Shown: piece by piece, positions 54,230 to 63,056 of the stretch | Layout: every line of letters begins with the position of its first letter | How positions within the stretch are numbered: position 1 is the stretch's first letter | Origin: Micromonospora noduli | GTDB taxonomy: Bacteria; Actinomycetota; Actinomycetes; Mycobacteriales; Micromonosporaceae | Length of the DNA stretch: 64,000 nt | Direction of reading: 5' to 3' | Assembly: GCF_003264365.1 (NCBI RefSeq) | Contig: NZ_PYAK01000001.1 | Location: 269,725 to 333,724, forward strand | The notes under the pieces: generated by a model | Seen by the model: only the letters and a program-made list of their open reading frames with translations | What the model was told of the DNA's origin: nothing | The model's database searches: none | Made by a program: the position numbers and the translations under genes

Positions 54230-54425
54230 GCCGAGACGCAGACGCACTCTCTGCAGCACACACCACGATCGCGGCCCGTGACGCAAAGCTCGCCCAGCAC
54301 CGGGCCGCCCTCGACACGGCGCAGATCCCGCACTTGTCGCCGGCTGGATTACCCCAACCCAGGCCGAACGGCCACGAGCCGAAGCCGATCTTCAACGACT
54401 CAGCGCACGGAGCCACGCCGGATGA
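54230..54425 (+). pseudogene. Serine-recombinase C-terminal remnant, frameshifted
   Basis: DALSAAHTTIAARDAKLAQH then RAALD is followed, after a one-base frame change at about 54316, by GADPALVAGWITPTQAERPR then AEADLQRLSARSHAG and a stop at 54425. This is the conserved coiled-coil tail of large actinobacterial serine recombinases/integrases (DAKLAxYRAALDAGADPxxVAxWI). The catalytic and zinc domains are gone. It marks a former mobile element at the border of the SEFIR-STAND locus. Confidence 0.7.
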
Positions 54426-54439
54426 GCCGGTCTCGGCAG

Positions 54440-55399
54440 CTACCCGACCATAGGTCCGGCGTGTTCGAGCCAGCTGCGCAACCAGGCCGCCGTGTGGTCG
54501 TCGGAGGCGGCCGCGTCCTCGAGGAGCCGGCCGAGCACCTCGCCGACGGCCGGGCTATGCGGCTGGTCAGCGAGGGCTTGGACGGCGGCGCCCGGCTCCG
54601 ATTCGCGACCGAAGCGATCTCGCACGAAGGCGGACAGGGACGCCCATGCCTGTTTGCCGGCTTCGTCAGCAGCGCCGCTCGCCAGCGGAACCACGGTGGC
54701 CGCGACTATGCCGGCCGTGATTGGTTCTATCGACACCTCCGGTGCCTCTGCTGATCCCGACGGAGACCGTTGACGGTCAGAGAGGGGTAGCGGCTGCTGG
54801 CGGCGGGCGCGCTCGGCGGCGAGGTGATCTGCCCGGCGGGACGGCATGCCGGGGAAGGGCGCCTCGGGGATCGGGGGAAGGTCCACCCGCGTCTTCCCGG
54901 TCCCACGCGGGTACCGGGGTTTGTTCAGCAGCCAGCGCAGCACGAGCGTCGCGTGGGGATCGTTCACGGGGCGGCGCTGGATGCGGGACAGATCAGCCGG
55001 GACCGGCGCGTCCATGCCGTCGGGCAGCACCACGATGAGCACCTTGCGCTGGAAAGCGGCCTGGTCCGTGTCGAACAGGCCGTGCAGCGCATCGCACTCG
55101 CGAACCGACCCCGCGCCCTCGTTCGCCGGGTTGCGGCCCGACCAGCGGTCCCACAGGGGCACGCTGCTGATCATGATGACGGTGTCCGCCCAGGACACTC
55201 GGTCCGGTCCCCAGCGGGTGAAGTCGATCGTCCGGTCCTCGCTGTGGAAAAGGTCGATCTCCACCTCGATACCTTCGACTCGGTCGAGCGTGTGGGCGAA
55301 GGCGAGCACCGCCGCCCGGTAGCGGGCCTGTTTCTGGGCGCTCCAGCGCCGGTCGCGGTGCGCCCACACAATGAAGACCCGGTGCGGCATCGTGCTCAT
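54440..55399 (-). CDS. SEFIR-like domain protein with C-terminal helical domain
   Basis: A 319-residue protein. The N-terminal 150 residues match the SEFIR/TIR-like fold: HRVFIVWAHRDRRWSAQKQA, VEGIEVEIDLFHSEDRTIDF, SWADTVIMISSVPLWDRWSG, VRECDALHGLFD and KVLIVVLPDG. A basic linker follows. Residues about 225-319 form a helical domain (ITAGIVAATVVPLASGAADE, AGKQAWASLSAFVRDRFGRE, then AWLRSWL) like that attached to actinobacterial effector and STAND proteins. SEFIR domains mediate homotypic assembly in immune signalling. Its ATG overlaps the stop of the upstream STAND gene (ATGA), so the two are coupled. Confidence 0.78.
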   Translation of the reverse strand: MSTMPHRVFIVWAHRDRRWSAQKQARYRAAVLAFAHTLDRVEGIEVEIDLFHSEDRTIDFTRWGPDRVSWADTVIMISSVPLWDRWSGRNPANEGAGSVRECDALHGLFDTDQAAFQRKVLIVVLPDGMDAPVPADLSRIQRRPVNDPHATLVLRWLLNKPRYPRGTGKTRVDLPPIPEAPFPGMPSRRADHLAAERARRQQPLPLSDRQRSPSGSAEAPEVSIEPITAGIVAATVVPLASGAADEAGKQAWASLSAFVRDRFGRESEPGAAVQALADQPHSPAVGEVLGRLLEDAAASDDHTAAWLRSWLEHAGPMVG

Positions 55400-58300
55400 C
55401 GCCAGATCGGCGTGGTCACGACGGCGCGCAGGGCTTCCGGGTCGTCGTCGGCGACAGCCGCCGCCGCGGCCCGCGACAGCGTCCACGGATGGTCCGGCCC
55501 GTAGAGCGCCGCGCTGCTGTCCGCCGCCTCCCGGAGCAGGACACCGGCGTCGATGGCCCCGGCCAGGGCCGCGAGCCGGCCGATGTTTGTCCGCCAGCAG
55601 ATCTCCTCGCCAGCGGAGGGTTCGACGACATCGTCCGCGAGCAGGTGCCGCAGACGGTCTGCCTCCCAGCCCGGCCGGGCCGAATCCACCGGTGGCTGAC
55701 CGTGCTGCCGGAGATCCTCGGCAAACCCCCCGCCCCCCGGCCGGGACAGAGAGTCCAGCATGGTCAGCAGGACACGCCCGGCGGCGGTCCGTAGCGGGCG
55801 TGGGCGGCGGGCGGCGTCCCGGCGCAGCAATACGAGGCGGGCACTGGACAACAACGTCAGTGGGTGACCGGAGCCGAGAGACCGGGCGGAGTAACGGACG
55901 GCCTTCGCTGCGGATGCGATGTCGCCCGGCTCGACGGTGTCGGGGTCGGCCAGGCGCCAGGCAGCGAGGGCGTCCCGGGCCATCGCGGCATAAGCGGTGT
56001 CTGGGCCGAAGAGCCGTTCCACCGCCGCGGCCAACTCTCGGATCGTCTCCGGCGGCTGTGCCGCGAGGCCGGTGAGCCACGCCGCCCTCAGCCGGTGGAC
56101 GATGGCCCAGACGGAGTCGGACCCGTTCTCTGCCCGGCAAGCTGCCAGATCGAGGAGGACGGCTTGGTGGGCGGCCCGCCGGTCACCCCGGGCCAGCTGC
56201 AACTCGGCCAGGGCCAGCCGCCGGATCAGGGTCTCCCGGTCCTCGTGTCCGAGCCGGTCCCGCAGGGTCTGCCAGGAACCCTGAACCAGGGCGAACCCCT
56301 CGTCGGTGTCGCCGAGGTCGTAGGTCACCAGCCCAAGGTTGCACTGGGCGATCGCAACGTCCGTGCTCTGCGCCGCCGAGCGGTCCAGCAGCCAGTGCAG
56401 CCCGCCGTTCAGCCGGTCGCGTGCGGACCGTAGCCGCCAGGTCAGATGCTCGGTACGCGCCAAATTGTTGTCGATGTTGTTAAGTACCCCGGCACCCTGC
56501 GACTTCTTCCGTGCCAGGTCCGCGGCGGCGCTGAACTCCGCCACGCCCTGCTCGTATCGGCCGGTGTCGAGCAGCAGCAGCGCGCGGTCGTTGAGCAGTT
56601 CGGCGTACTTGCTCTCGGCGCCACCGCCGGGGAAGGACAGCAGGTGACGGATCGCCGCGTCGTACACCTTCGCGGACTCCGGGAACCTCTCCCGCAGTTG
56701 GAGGATGAAGCCGAGGTTGTCCCCGATTTCCAACCGGATCATCGCCGACCTGGGGACGGCGTCCGCGTCGACGGCTCCGCGGGCTCGACGGGGAAGGAGC
56801 GTCAAAGCCCTGCGGGCGTACGCCTCGGCCTCGGCCAGATCCACGTCCGTGAGCAGCGAGTCGGTCTCGTTGAGCCACCGCGCGGCCGATGTCCGCGCAT
56901 CGGCGCCCGCGACGTCGCCGAGCCGGTCTGCGGGCACCACCATGGCCGGGTCGAGGTCGTCGAACGCGTCGACCACCTCGGCGGACACTCCGGGCACGGC
57001 CGCTGCGGCGACCTCGTCGCCGTGCATCGCCAGCGCCAGTAGGGCGACCCGGTAGGCACCACGGGCCGCGCCACGCTCGTGCAGGTACGCCCGGGGCAGC
57101 CAGAGCGCGTGATTTGCCAGACCACGCAACCGGTCGGGCGCGACATTGCCCGGGCGTTGCCGGGATCCGTCGAGGACAAGGTGACAGGCCGCCACGGCGA
57201 CCGCGGACAACGCCATGGTGCGCGACCACAGATCGGCGTCGTTGACGTCCTCGTCGTCCAGCAGCCGCCCGGCGACGGCGGCAACCATCAGTGCGACCTG
57301 GGCGGTGTCCGGACCGGCCTCATCGCGGACCGCACCGGCCAGCAGTGGATGGACCAGAAAAGTCTCCTCGTCGGCGCCGGTCCGGATCAATGACTGGGCC
57401 CGCAGTTCGGTGACGGCGGCGTCACGACGTTCGGTGTCGGCGCACACTGCGACGGCGGGGTTGTCGCCGTAGTCCCGGCCCAGTCCGGACAGCAGTTCGC
57501 CGGAGACCGGGGCGGGCTGGGCGCAGGACAGGATGCCTAGCAGCGCCAGCGCATCCGGATGACTGACGCGCAGAGCCGCCAGGCGGATCCGCCAGGCCTG
57601 TTCGAGAGCAGCCGCCCCGGCGACGGGCGCGTCGACGTGACGGTCCAGCCAACCGCGCAGTGATAGCCCGTCGACGACAGCGGCCGCCGCCTGCTCGAGC
57701 GCCAGCGGGAAGCCGCCGAGCCGGCGGGTGACCTCGGCGGCCAGCCGCTCGTCTTCGGCGCCGGTACGGGCCAGCAGGAACTCGATGCCGTCCGACTCGG
57801 ACAGCGGCTCCAGTTCGACCGTGGCGGCTTCGGCGCGCCAGCGGACCGACGGTGAGGTGACGAGCACGTGGACACCGGACATCGACGGCAGCGCGGCCGC
57901 GAACGCCGTCGGCTCCGGGGCGTCATCCACCACGATCAGAGCCGGCCGTCGTTCGCCGAGCGCCTCCCAGAGGTCGTCCGGATTGGCGCCGTCGATGCCT
58001 AGGCGTTCGGTGAGCAGGGCGATCGAGGAACGCCAAGTCGTGGAGTTTGTCGCGGATAGCCAGCCGACGACGGTGTAGCCGTCCGCCAGGTGTCGACACA
58101 TCCGTACCGCGAGGGAACTCTTGCCCATCCCGGAGCCGGCCACCAGCGCGACCCGGATTGCTGCGGTCCGGTCGGCGAGCAGCTGCGCGAGCCGATCGAC
58201 CACGTCGTGGCGGGTGCGGTCTTCGGCAGGGTTACCGCGCCCGGGAACGGCGACGACCCTGCCCCGCACGGCCGGCGTCGCAGCCGGCGCCTGCCGGGCG

Positions 58301-58893
58301 AGGTCCACCGTCCGGGGCCAGCTCGCCAGCACCCGGTCGGAGCGCTGCACGGCGGACGCCAGAACGGCGGGGTCTTCGATGCGGACCGTCAACAGGCCGG
58401 CCACATCGGCAGGCCGCGGCACCCGCAACCGGCGCAGGCGGGCGTGCACCTGCCGCCGGCGTTCCGCCGTCGCGCCGGCGCCGTGCATCGCGGCGAGCAC
58501 CGTACGGGCACGGGTGTGCCGGTCGCCGCGGATGACCTCGGCGGCGAACCGGTCACTGTCGAGAGTGACCGCGGCGCGGCGGGCCAGCGTCCGCAGAGCA
58601 GCGAGCAACTCGTGCTGCCCGGCGGACGAGTCCCGAGGGAGCACGAGCACCGTGCAGTCCTCCGGCCGCCCAGGATCGAGCAGCGCGGCGATCTCCGCCG
58701 CCACCCCGTCGCGCAGACAGCGGGCCAGCATTCGCCCGCCGCCCGCCGTCGCGTCGATCCGCACCTGTACATCCGCGCCGGACGGCTCGATCCGGACTAG
58801 CGCGGGCGGCGCGGCCATGCCCAGCACCGGTATACCGGCCGTCACTCCGGCGACCGCCACTCGTATCAGGTTCCCCGCGTTCTCCGCATCCAC
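55396..58893 (-). CDS. NB-ARC (STAND) ATPase with TPR-like C-terminus
   Basis: A 1165-residue signalling NTPase. Residues 1-210 are an unrecognised N-terminal domain (NLIRVAVAGVTAGIPVLGMA; CTVLVLPRDSSAGQHELLAA). NB-ARC follows: Walker A VAGSGMGKSSLAVRM (Lys258), Walker B ALIVVDDAPE (about 318), GGFPLALEQAAAAV as the GLPL-like motif, and a winged-helix-like segment to about 560. From about 620 the protein is helical with TPR-like repeats (DTGRYEQGVAEFSAAADLAR; VAIAQCNLGLVTYDLGDTDE). GTG 58893 is chosen for AAAGGGG upstream; the longer frame lacks signals. It is coupled to the SEFIR gene, so it probably senses a trigger and drives SEFIR assembly (inference). Confidence 0.85.
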   Translation of the reverse strand: MDAENAGNLIRVAVAGVTAGIPVLGMAAPPALVRIEPSGADVQVRIDATAGGGRMLARCLRDGVAAEIAALLDPGRPEDCTVLVLPRDSSAGQHELLAALRTLARRAAVTLDSDRFAAEVIRGDRHTRARTVLAAMHGAGATAERRRQVHARLRRLRVPRPADVAGLLTVRIEDPAVLASAVQRSDRVLASWPRTVDLARQAPAATPAVRGRVVAVPGRGNPAEDRTRHDVVDRLAQLLADRTAAIRVALVAGSGMGKSSLAVRMCRHLADGYTVVGWLSATNSTTWRSSIALLTERLGIDGANPDDLWEALGERRPALIVVDDAPEPTAFAAALPSMSGVHVLVTSPSVRWRAEAATVELEPLSESDGIEFLLARTGAEDERLAAEVTRRLGGFPLALEQAAAAVVDGLSLRGWLDRHVDAPVAGAAALEQAWRIRLAALRVSHPDALALLGILSCAQPAPVSGELLSGLGRDYGDNPAVAVCADTERRDAAVTELRAQSLIRTGADEETFLVHPLLAGAVRDEAGPDTAQVALMVAAVAGRLLDDEDVNDADLWSRTMALSAVAVAACHLVLDGSRQRPGNVAPDRLRGLANHALWLPRAYLHERGAARGAYRVALLALAMHGDEVAAAAVPGVSAEVVDAFDDLDPAMVVPADRLGDVAGADARTSAARWLNETDSLLTDVDLAEAEAYARRALTLLPRRARGAVDADAVPRSAMIRLEIGDNLGFILQLRERFPESAKVYDAAIRHLLSFPGGGAESKYAELLNDRALLLLDTGRYEQGVAEFSAAADLARKKSQGAGVLNNIDNNLARTEHLTWRLRSARDRLNGGLHWLLDRSAAQSTDVAIAQCNLGLVTYDLGDTDEGFALVQGSWQTLRDRLGHEDRETLIRRLALAELQLARGDRRAAHQAVLLDLAACRAENGSDSVWAIVHRLRAAWLTGLAAQPPETIRELAAAVERLFGPDTAYAAMARDALAAWRLADPDTVEPGDIASAAKAVRYSARSLGSGHPLTLLSSARLVLLRRDAARRPRPLRTAAGRVLLTMLDSLSRPGGGGFAEDLRQHGQPPVDSARPGWEADRLRHLLADDVVEPSAGEEICWRTNIGRLAALAGAIDAGVLLREAADSSAALYGPDHPWTLSRAAAAAVADDDPEALRAVVTTPIWR

Positions 58894-59002
58894 GTCGGCC
58901 CCTTTGCACGCGCAGAACATGCCACTGACCGCGATGGCCGGTTCCGCCACCGGGCTTGCTGAAGGAGAATGTATCGACAACTCATCGTATCGGGGGCTGC
59001 CG

Positions 59003-61108
59003 ATGACCGGGTCCACCGATAACTTCATGGACGGCACCGCCCACATCGTCGTTCAGGCAGGTAGCGTACGCGGCGGAGTCCACATCAAGGCGTCGCCCGA
59101 GCAGCCGCTGCCGCTCCCTCGTCAGCTACCGGCCCGGCCGTGGCTGCTGGTCGGCCGGGACGACGAGGCCGCCGCACTGGACGAAGTCATCCGCACAGGT
59201 GATCTCTTCGTCGCGGCGATCGACGGTCCCGGGGGCATCGGGAAGACCACGCTCGTGCTGGAGTGGGCATATCGGCACCTGGACCGTTTCCCGGACGGGC
59301 AACTTTTCGCCGACCTCGGTGGTTTCGGCAAGGGCGAGCCGGGACCGCCGCCGCTCACGGTGCTCCGCGGCTTCCTGGCCGCCCTCGGCGTTCCGGCCAG
59401 CGCGGTCCCCACCGACACCGGTGCGGCATCGGCGCTGTTCCGCAGCCTGCTCGCCGGCAGACGTATCCTCATCGTCCTCGACAACGCCGCCGTCGCGGCA
59501 CAGGTCGTTCCGTTGCTGCCCGCGGCAGCGCCCGCCGCGGTCGTCGTGACCAGCCGTCAACACCTAGCTGGCCTGGGCGCCGGACGGGTCCGCCGGATCC
59601 GGCTCGGTGTCCTGGACCGGGCCGGATCGGCCGCGCTGCTCACCGAGAACCTCGGCGAGTCAGCGGCTGGCGTCGAACCGGCCGCCCTCAACGTCCTGAT
59701 CGACCACTGCGGCGGGCTGCCGCTGGCCCTGTCGATTGTCGCCGCCCGGGCATCCCGGCATCCCGGGCATCCTCTGTCCACCATGATTGACGAACTCGGT
59801 GCGGCGGAGGCGCACCTGAGCGGCTTCGACGCGGGCACCGAATCCATGCGCCTACAGTCCGTCTTCTCCTGGTCGACCTCCCGCCTCACTCCGCCGCAGG
59901 CCCGGGCATTCCGGCTCGTCGGCACGGCGCCGGTCGCCCCGCTCGGGCAGCACGCGGCGGCGAGCCTGCTAGGTCTTGCGCCGCGGCGGGCCACGGTGCT
60001 GCTGAACGAACTGGAGAGAGCGAACCTGCTGGAGGAGCCCACCCCGCGCCGCTATCTGATGCACGCCCTGCTGCGGCGGCACGCGGGGGAACTCGCCGAG
60101 GAGGACGAACCGACGGCGGACCGCGTCGCCGCCGTGCGACGACTGACCGACTCCTACTTGGGCACCGCCTACCAGGCGGACCGGCTGCTGTTCCCCTACC
60201 GCACGCTGGTGACGCTGGACCATCCGGCACCCGGGGTCAGCACGGCGCTGCTCACCGACGAGTCCGCAGCCCTGGCCTGGTTCAGCACCGAGTACGACCA
60301 ACTGCTCGCTCTCCACCGGCACGCCGAACAGCTCGGCTGGTGGCGCCACGTCTGGCTACTGGCTCGCCTGCTCGACACCTACCAGCACCGCTGGGCGCTG
60401 CTGCGCGACAATGTGGACACCTCACGCCGGGGCGTCGCCGCCGCCCACGCCCTGGCCGACCGGTATGCGATCTCCCTGGCGGAGCGGCAGCTCGGCCGGG
60501 CGCTCACCCACGCACAGCGTTACGACGACGCGCGCCGTCACCTGAACCTGGCTCTGCAGGCCGCCGACGACCGTGACGACACGCTCGCCGTAGCGCACAC
60601 CCGGCACGACCTGGCGCGCCTGTCGTCACTCGTCGGCGAGCACGATGCCGCCCTGCGCCACGCCCGCGAGGCGTTGCGCCTCTACCGCGACTGCGGCGAC
60701 CCGGTCGGCGAGGCCCACGCGCTGAACCGGGCGGCCCGCCAGCTCGCCGAACTAGGCGATCATCAGGCGGCTCGAACGGCCGCCCAGCAGGCTCTCGCCC
60801 TGCACGAGCGGAACAGCGACCCGGCCGGTTCCGCGGCCACCCTCGACAACCTGGGCCACATCGCCCGCCTGCTGGAGCAGCCGGACGAGGCGATCGAGCA
60901 CTACTCGCGCGCGCTCGCGGACGGCGGGGCCAACCCGTACCTCGAAGCCGCCATGGTCGAACATCTCGGTGACGCCCACGCCGCCGCGGGCGACGACCAG
61001 CGTGCGGGCTTCGCCTGGCAGCATGCGCTGACGCTCTACGAGGCGCAGTTCCGCACCGCGGAGGCCCGTCGCGTCTCCAACCGAATCCTGGGCCTGGGCG
61101 GCCCGTAA
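59003..61108 (+). CDS. NB-ARC (STAND) ATPase with TPR tail, divergent from the SEFIR-STAND operon
   Basis: A 701-residue protein. A short strand-turn N-terminus (HIVVQAGSVRGGVHIK) is of the type placed before actinobacterial NB-ARC domains. NB-ARC: LVGRDDEAAALDEVI, Walker A IDGPGGIGKTTLVLEWAYRH (Lys81), Walker B RILIVLDN and GGLPLALSIVAARA. A winged-helix segment follows (QARAFRLVGTAPVAPLG; LLGLAPRRATVLLNELERAN). The tail has about five TPRs (LRHAREALRLYRDCGDPVGE; AATLDNLGHIARLLEQPDEA). ATG 59003 has CGGGGG upstream. The start lies 110 bases from the divergent STAND gene, so the two share a promoter region and may act together. No effector or DNA-binding domain is fused. Confidence 0.85.
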   Translation: MTGSTDNFMDGTAHIVVQAGSVRGGVHIKASPEQPLPLPRQLPARPWLLVGRDDEAAALDEVIRTGDLFVAAIDGPGGIGKTTLVLEWAYRHLDRFPDGQLFADLGGFGKGEPGPPPLTVLRGFLAALGVPASAVPTDTGAASALFRSLLAGRRILIVLDNAAVAAQVVPLLPAAAPAAVVVTSRQHLAGLGAGRVRRIRLGVLDRAGSAALLTENLGESAAGVEPAALNVLIDHCGGLPLALSIVAARASRHPGHPLSTMIDELGAAEAHLSGFDAGTESMRLQSVFSWSTSRLTPPQARAFRLVGTAPVAPLGQHAAASLLGLAPRRATVLLNELERANLLEEPTPRRYLMHALLRRHAGELAEEDEPTADRVAAVRRLTDSYLGTAYQADRLLFPYRTLVTLDHPAPGVSTALLTDESAALAWFSTEYDQLLALHRHAEQLGWWRHVWLLARLLDTYQHRWALLRDNVDTSRRGVAAAHALADRYAISLAERQLGRALTHAQRYDDARRHLNLALQAADDRDDTLAVAHTRHDLARLSSLVGEHDAALRHAREALRLYRDCGDPVGEAHALNRAARQLAELGDHQAARTAAQQALALHERNSDPAGSAATLDNLGHIARLLEQPDEAIEHYSRALADGGANPYLEAAMVEHLGDAHAAAGDDQRAGFAWQHALTLYEAQFRTAEARRVSNRILGLGGP

Positions 61109-61525
61109 GGCCGACCACCCTTCGACGATCTGGCCGTCGTAGCCAGTTGGTCAACCACCATGCTCACACGAACCCGGCGTCAACCACCTGCGCCAAGTCC
61201 AGTCCGGAAATCGGCTGGATGCCCGGATTAGCGGCACGCCAGGGTGGTACTGGTCGCTCCGTGCCGTTGATGGTCGTTATCCGGCATCGCTACGCGTTGA
61301 CGGTCCTCCTCACGCTCCTCAGCCTCGCCGCCCAGACCCGCATCACACGGCGCACCCGCGGCTGACGGACGCTTGGCACAGCGCCCATCAGACTCGATCA
61401 GCCGGCCCGCGACCTTCAGGCCGAGGCCGTCCAGGCGGGTTGGGTGGTCAGGTCGGGGCAGGAGAAGGTAGGAGCGTGACTTCGACTCTCCCCCGCCGCG
61501 CGACCCGCCAGCCCGCCCAGACCGG
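61109..61525. other. 417-base stretch without a supported gene
   Basis: Short open frames here have no ribosome binding site or recognisable family. The plus-strand frame around 61260-61365 (LMVVIRHRYALTVLLTLLSL) is hydrophobic but truncated-looking. It could be debris from an insertion element; no terminal inverted repeats were found. Confidence 0.4.
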
Positions 61526-62107
61526 TCAACGGCGCACCCGATAGCGCAGGTGAAGCACCCGGTTGCCCTGAACCACCACGTCAGGATCCTCCAACAGGTG
61601 TTGCGCGTGGACCGACCCGAAGTAGCGCTTGCCAGACCCGAACACCACGGGTACCACGTCCATGCGCACCTCGTCGACCAGGCCCGCGGCTAGCACCTGG
61701 CCGCCGACGTCGCCAGCGGCGACCTCGACGATGCGGTCACCCGCGAGCTCCTGCGCCTTGGCCATTGCTGCCTTGACGCCGTCGACGAAGTGAAACGGCG
61801 CCTCAGGGTCCCAGCCCTCGGGCTTCGGACGGTGCGTCACGACGACCACATGGTCGATCCCGCTCGGTGGCTTCCCGTCCCAGCCGTCCGTCATGTCGAA
61901 GACGCGGCGGCCGGCGATTGTCACCCCGATCTGGTCCCAGTACGGCCGGGTGTGGTCGTAGGACGCTTGTGACACCTTCAACACACCACTGTCGTCCAGC
62001 GGGACGTCACCGCTGGTCAACCAGTCGAACAGCGGTCCGGGATGGTCGTTCTCGTCCGCGATGAAGCCGTCCACCGACACCGAGCTGTACAGGACTACTT
62101 CGCCCAT
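61526..62107 (-). CDS. RibD-C/dihydrofolate-reductase-like protein
   Basis: A 193-residue NADPH-binding reductase fold: VVLYSSVSVDGFIADENDHP, TIAGRRVFDMTDGWDG, HVVVVTHRPKPEGW and VEVAAGDVGGQVLAAGLVDE with VVPVVFGSGKRYF. Small stand-alone members are usually named dihydrofolate reductase family, without proven folate activity. The ATG has GAGGAG upstream. It follows an AraC-type gene by 67 bases on the same strand and may be its target. Confidence 0.9.
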   Translation of the reverse strand: MGEVVLYSSVSVDGFIADENDHPGPLFDWLTSGDVPLDDSGVLKVSQASYDHTRPYWDQIGVTIAGRRVFDMTDGWDGKPPSGIDHVVVVTHRPKPEGWDPEAPFHFVDGVKAAMAKAQELAGDRIVEVAAGDVGGQVLAAGLVDEVRMDVVPVVFGSGKRYFGSVHAQHLLEDPDVVVQGNRVLHLRYRVRR

Positions 62108-62174
62108 GGGCGCGCTCCTCTGCTTGGGGATGCCCTCAGGCTAGAGTTTCGTGCGCTGTCGCTCTTGTAAGGAA

Positions 62175-63056
62175 TCAATCGATCGGTAGCGGCCAGCCGT
62201 CCAGAACGTGGCCGGGGTGTTCGCGCAGGAACCGCCGCCTGACGTCGACGTACCGGGTCGGTGTGAGCCCGGTGAAGGCCCGGAACTCGTGGCCGAAGTG
62301 GGCCTGGTCAAAGTAGCCGGCGCCGCCGGCGAGGTCGGCCCAGTCGATCGGTTCGGCGGGGTTGATCGAGAGCACGGTGGCGGCGAAGCGGTAGGTGCGG
62401 GCGAACCGCTTCGGCGTGACGCCGATGAACTCCTTGAACCGCTGTGCCAGGTGAGTGCTGCTGACACCGGCGGAAACCCTCAGGTCGTCGATCGCCACCG
62501 CCCCGCTGGTGGCGGCGATGATGCGGCTCGTGTGGCGGACCAGTCCCAGGCCGGCCGCCTCGCCCAGCCGTCGCGTCAGCTCCTCCTCGAGCAGCGTCAG
62601 CATCTCGTGAGGTCCCTCGGCCGTGGCCAGCCGGTCTCGCAGCTCAGCAGTGGCGGGCCGGCCCCACACCTGCTCTATCGTCGCCGGCCGGTCACACATC
62701 TCCGCTGCGGGCATCGGCAGGAACGGTGCCAGCCCCCACGGCTTGAAGTGCACGCCGACGGACCGGGTCCGGAGTGGGTAGCCGAACTCGAACGCGCGGG
62801 TGGGCGTGGTGACCACGCAGCCGTCGGCGTACTCGGCCGTCTCGACGTTGGCGCCGGCACGAATGCGGAACGGTGCCCCGAGGTTGACGATGAGGAACGC
62901 CGCCGGACTTGCCGGCAGCGTCAGCCGGGCGTACGGCGGCGCGCCCTCCAGGTAGTAAAGGTCGTCGATCAGCCCGTCCAGCGGCGGTCGCGGCACTCTG
63001 GACACGTACTCCACGCCGACAGTATCGCCGACGTGGCCCCGGTAGACCTGGCTCAC
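62175..63056 (-). CDS. AraC-family regulator with DUF6597-like sensor
   Basis: A 293-residue regulator. The N-terminal half (YVSRVPRPPLDGLIDDLYYL, SPAAFLIVNLGAPFRI, RSVGVHFKPWGLAPFLPMP) matches the sensor of transcriptional regulators with a DUF6597-type domain. The C-terminal AraC HTH pair has DLRVSAGVSSTHLAQRFKEF and YFDQAHFGHEFRAFTGLTPT. The GTG start at 63056 overlaps the stop of the preceding gene (GTGA), an odd coupling with a toxin-like protein. Confidence 0.9.
   Translation of the reverse strand: MSQVYRGHVGDTVGVEYVSRVPRPPLDGLIDDLYYLEGAPPYARLTLPASPAAFLIVNLGAPFRIRAGANVETAEYADGCVVTTPTRAFEFGYPLRTRSVGVHFKPWGLAPFLPMPAAEMCDRPATIEQVWGRPATAELRDRLATAEGPHEMLTLLEEELTRRLGEAAGLGLVRHTSRIIAATSGAVAIDDLRVSAGVSSTHLAQRFKEFIGVTPKRFARTYRFAATVLSINPAEPIDWADLAGGAGYFDQAHFGHEFRAFTGLTPTRYVDVRRRFLREHPGHVLDGWPLPID

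Noticed and set aside
58894..59046. Longer N-terminus for the 1165-residue STAND protein
   Set aside because: It would overlap the divergent STAND gene's start, and AAAGGGG precedes GTG 58893.
61109..61525. tRNA gene or insertion-sequence ends in the spacer after the second STAND gene
   Set aside because: No cloverleaf, CCA end or terminal inverted repeats could be drawn from the sequence.
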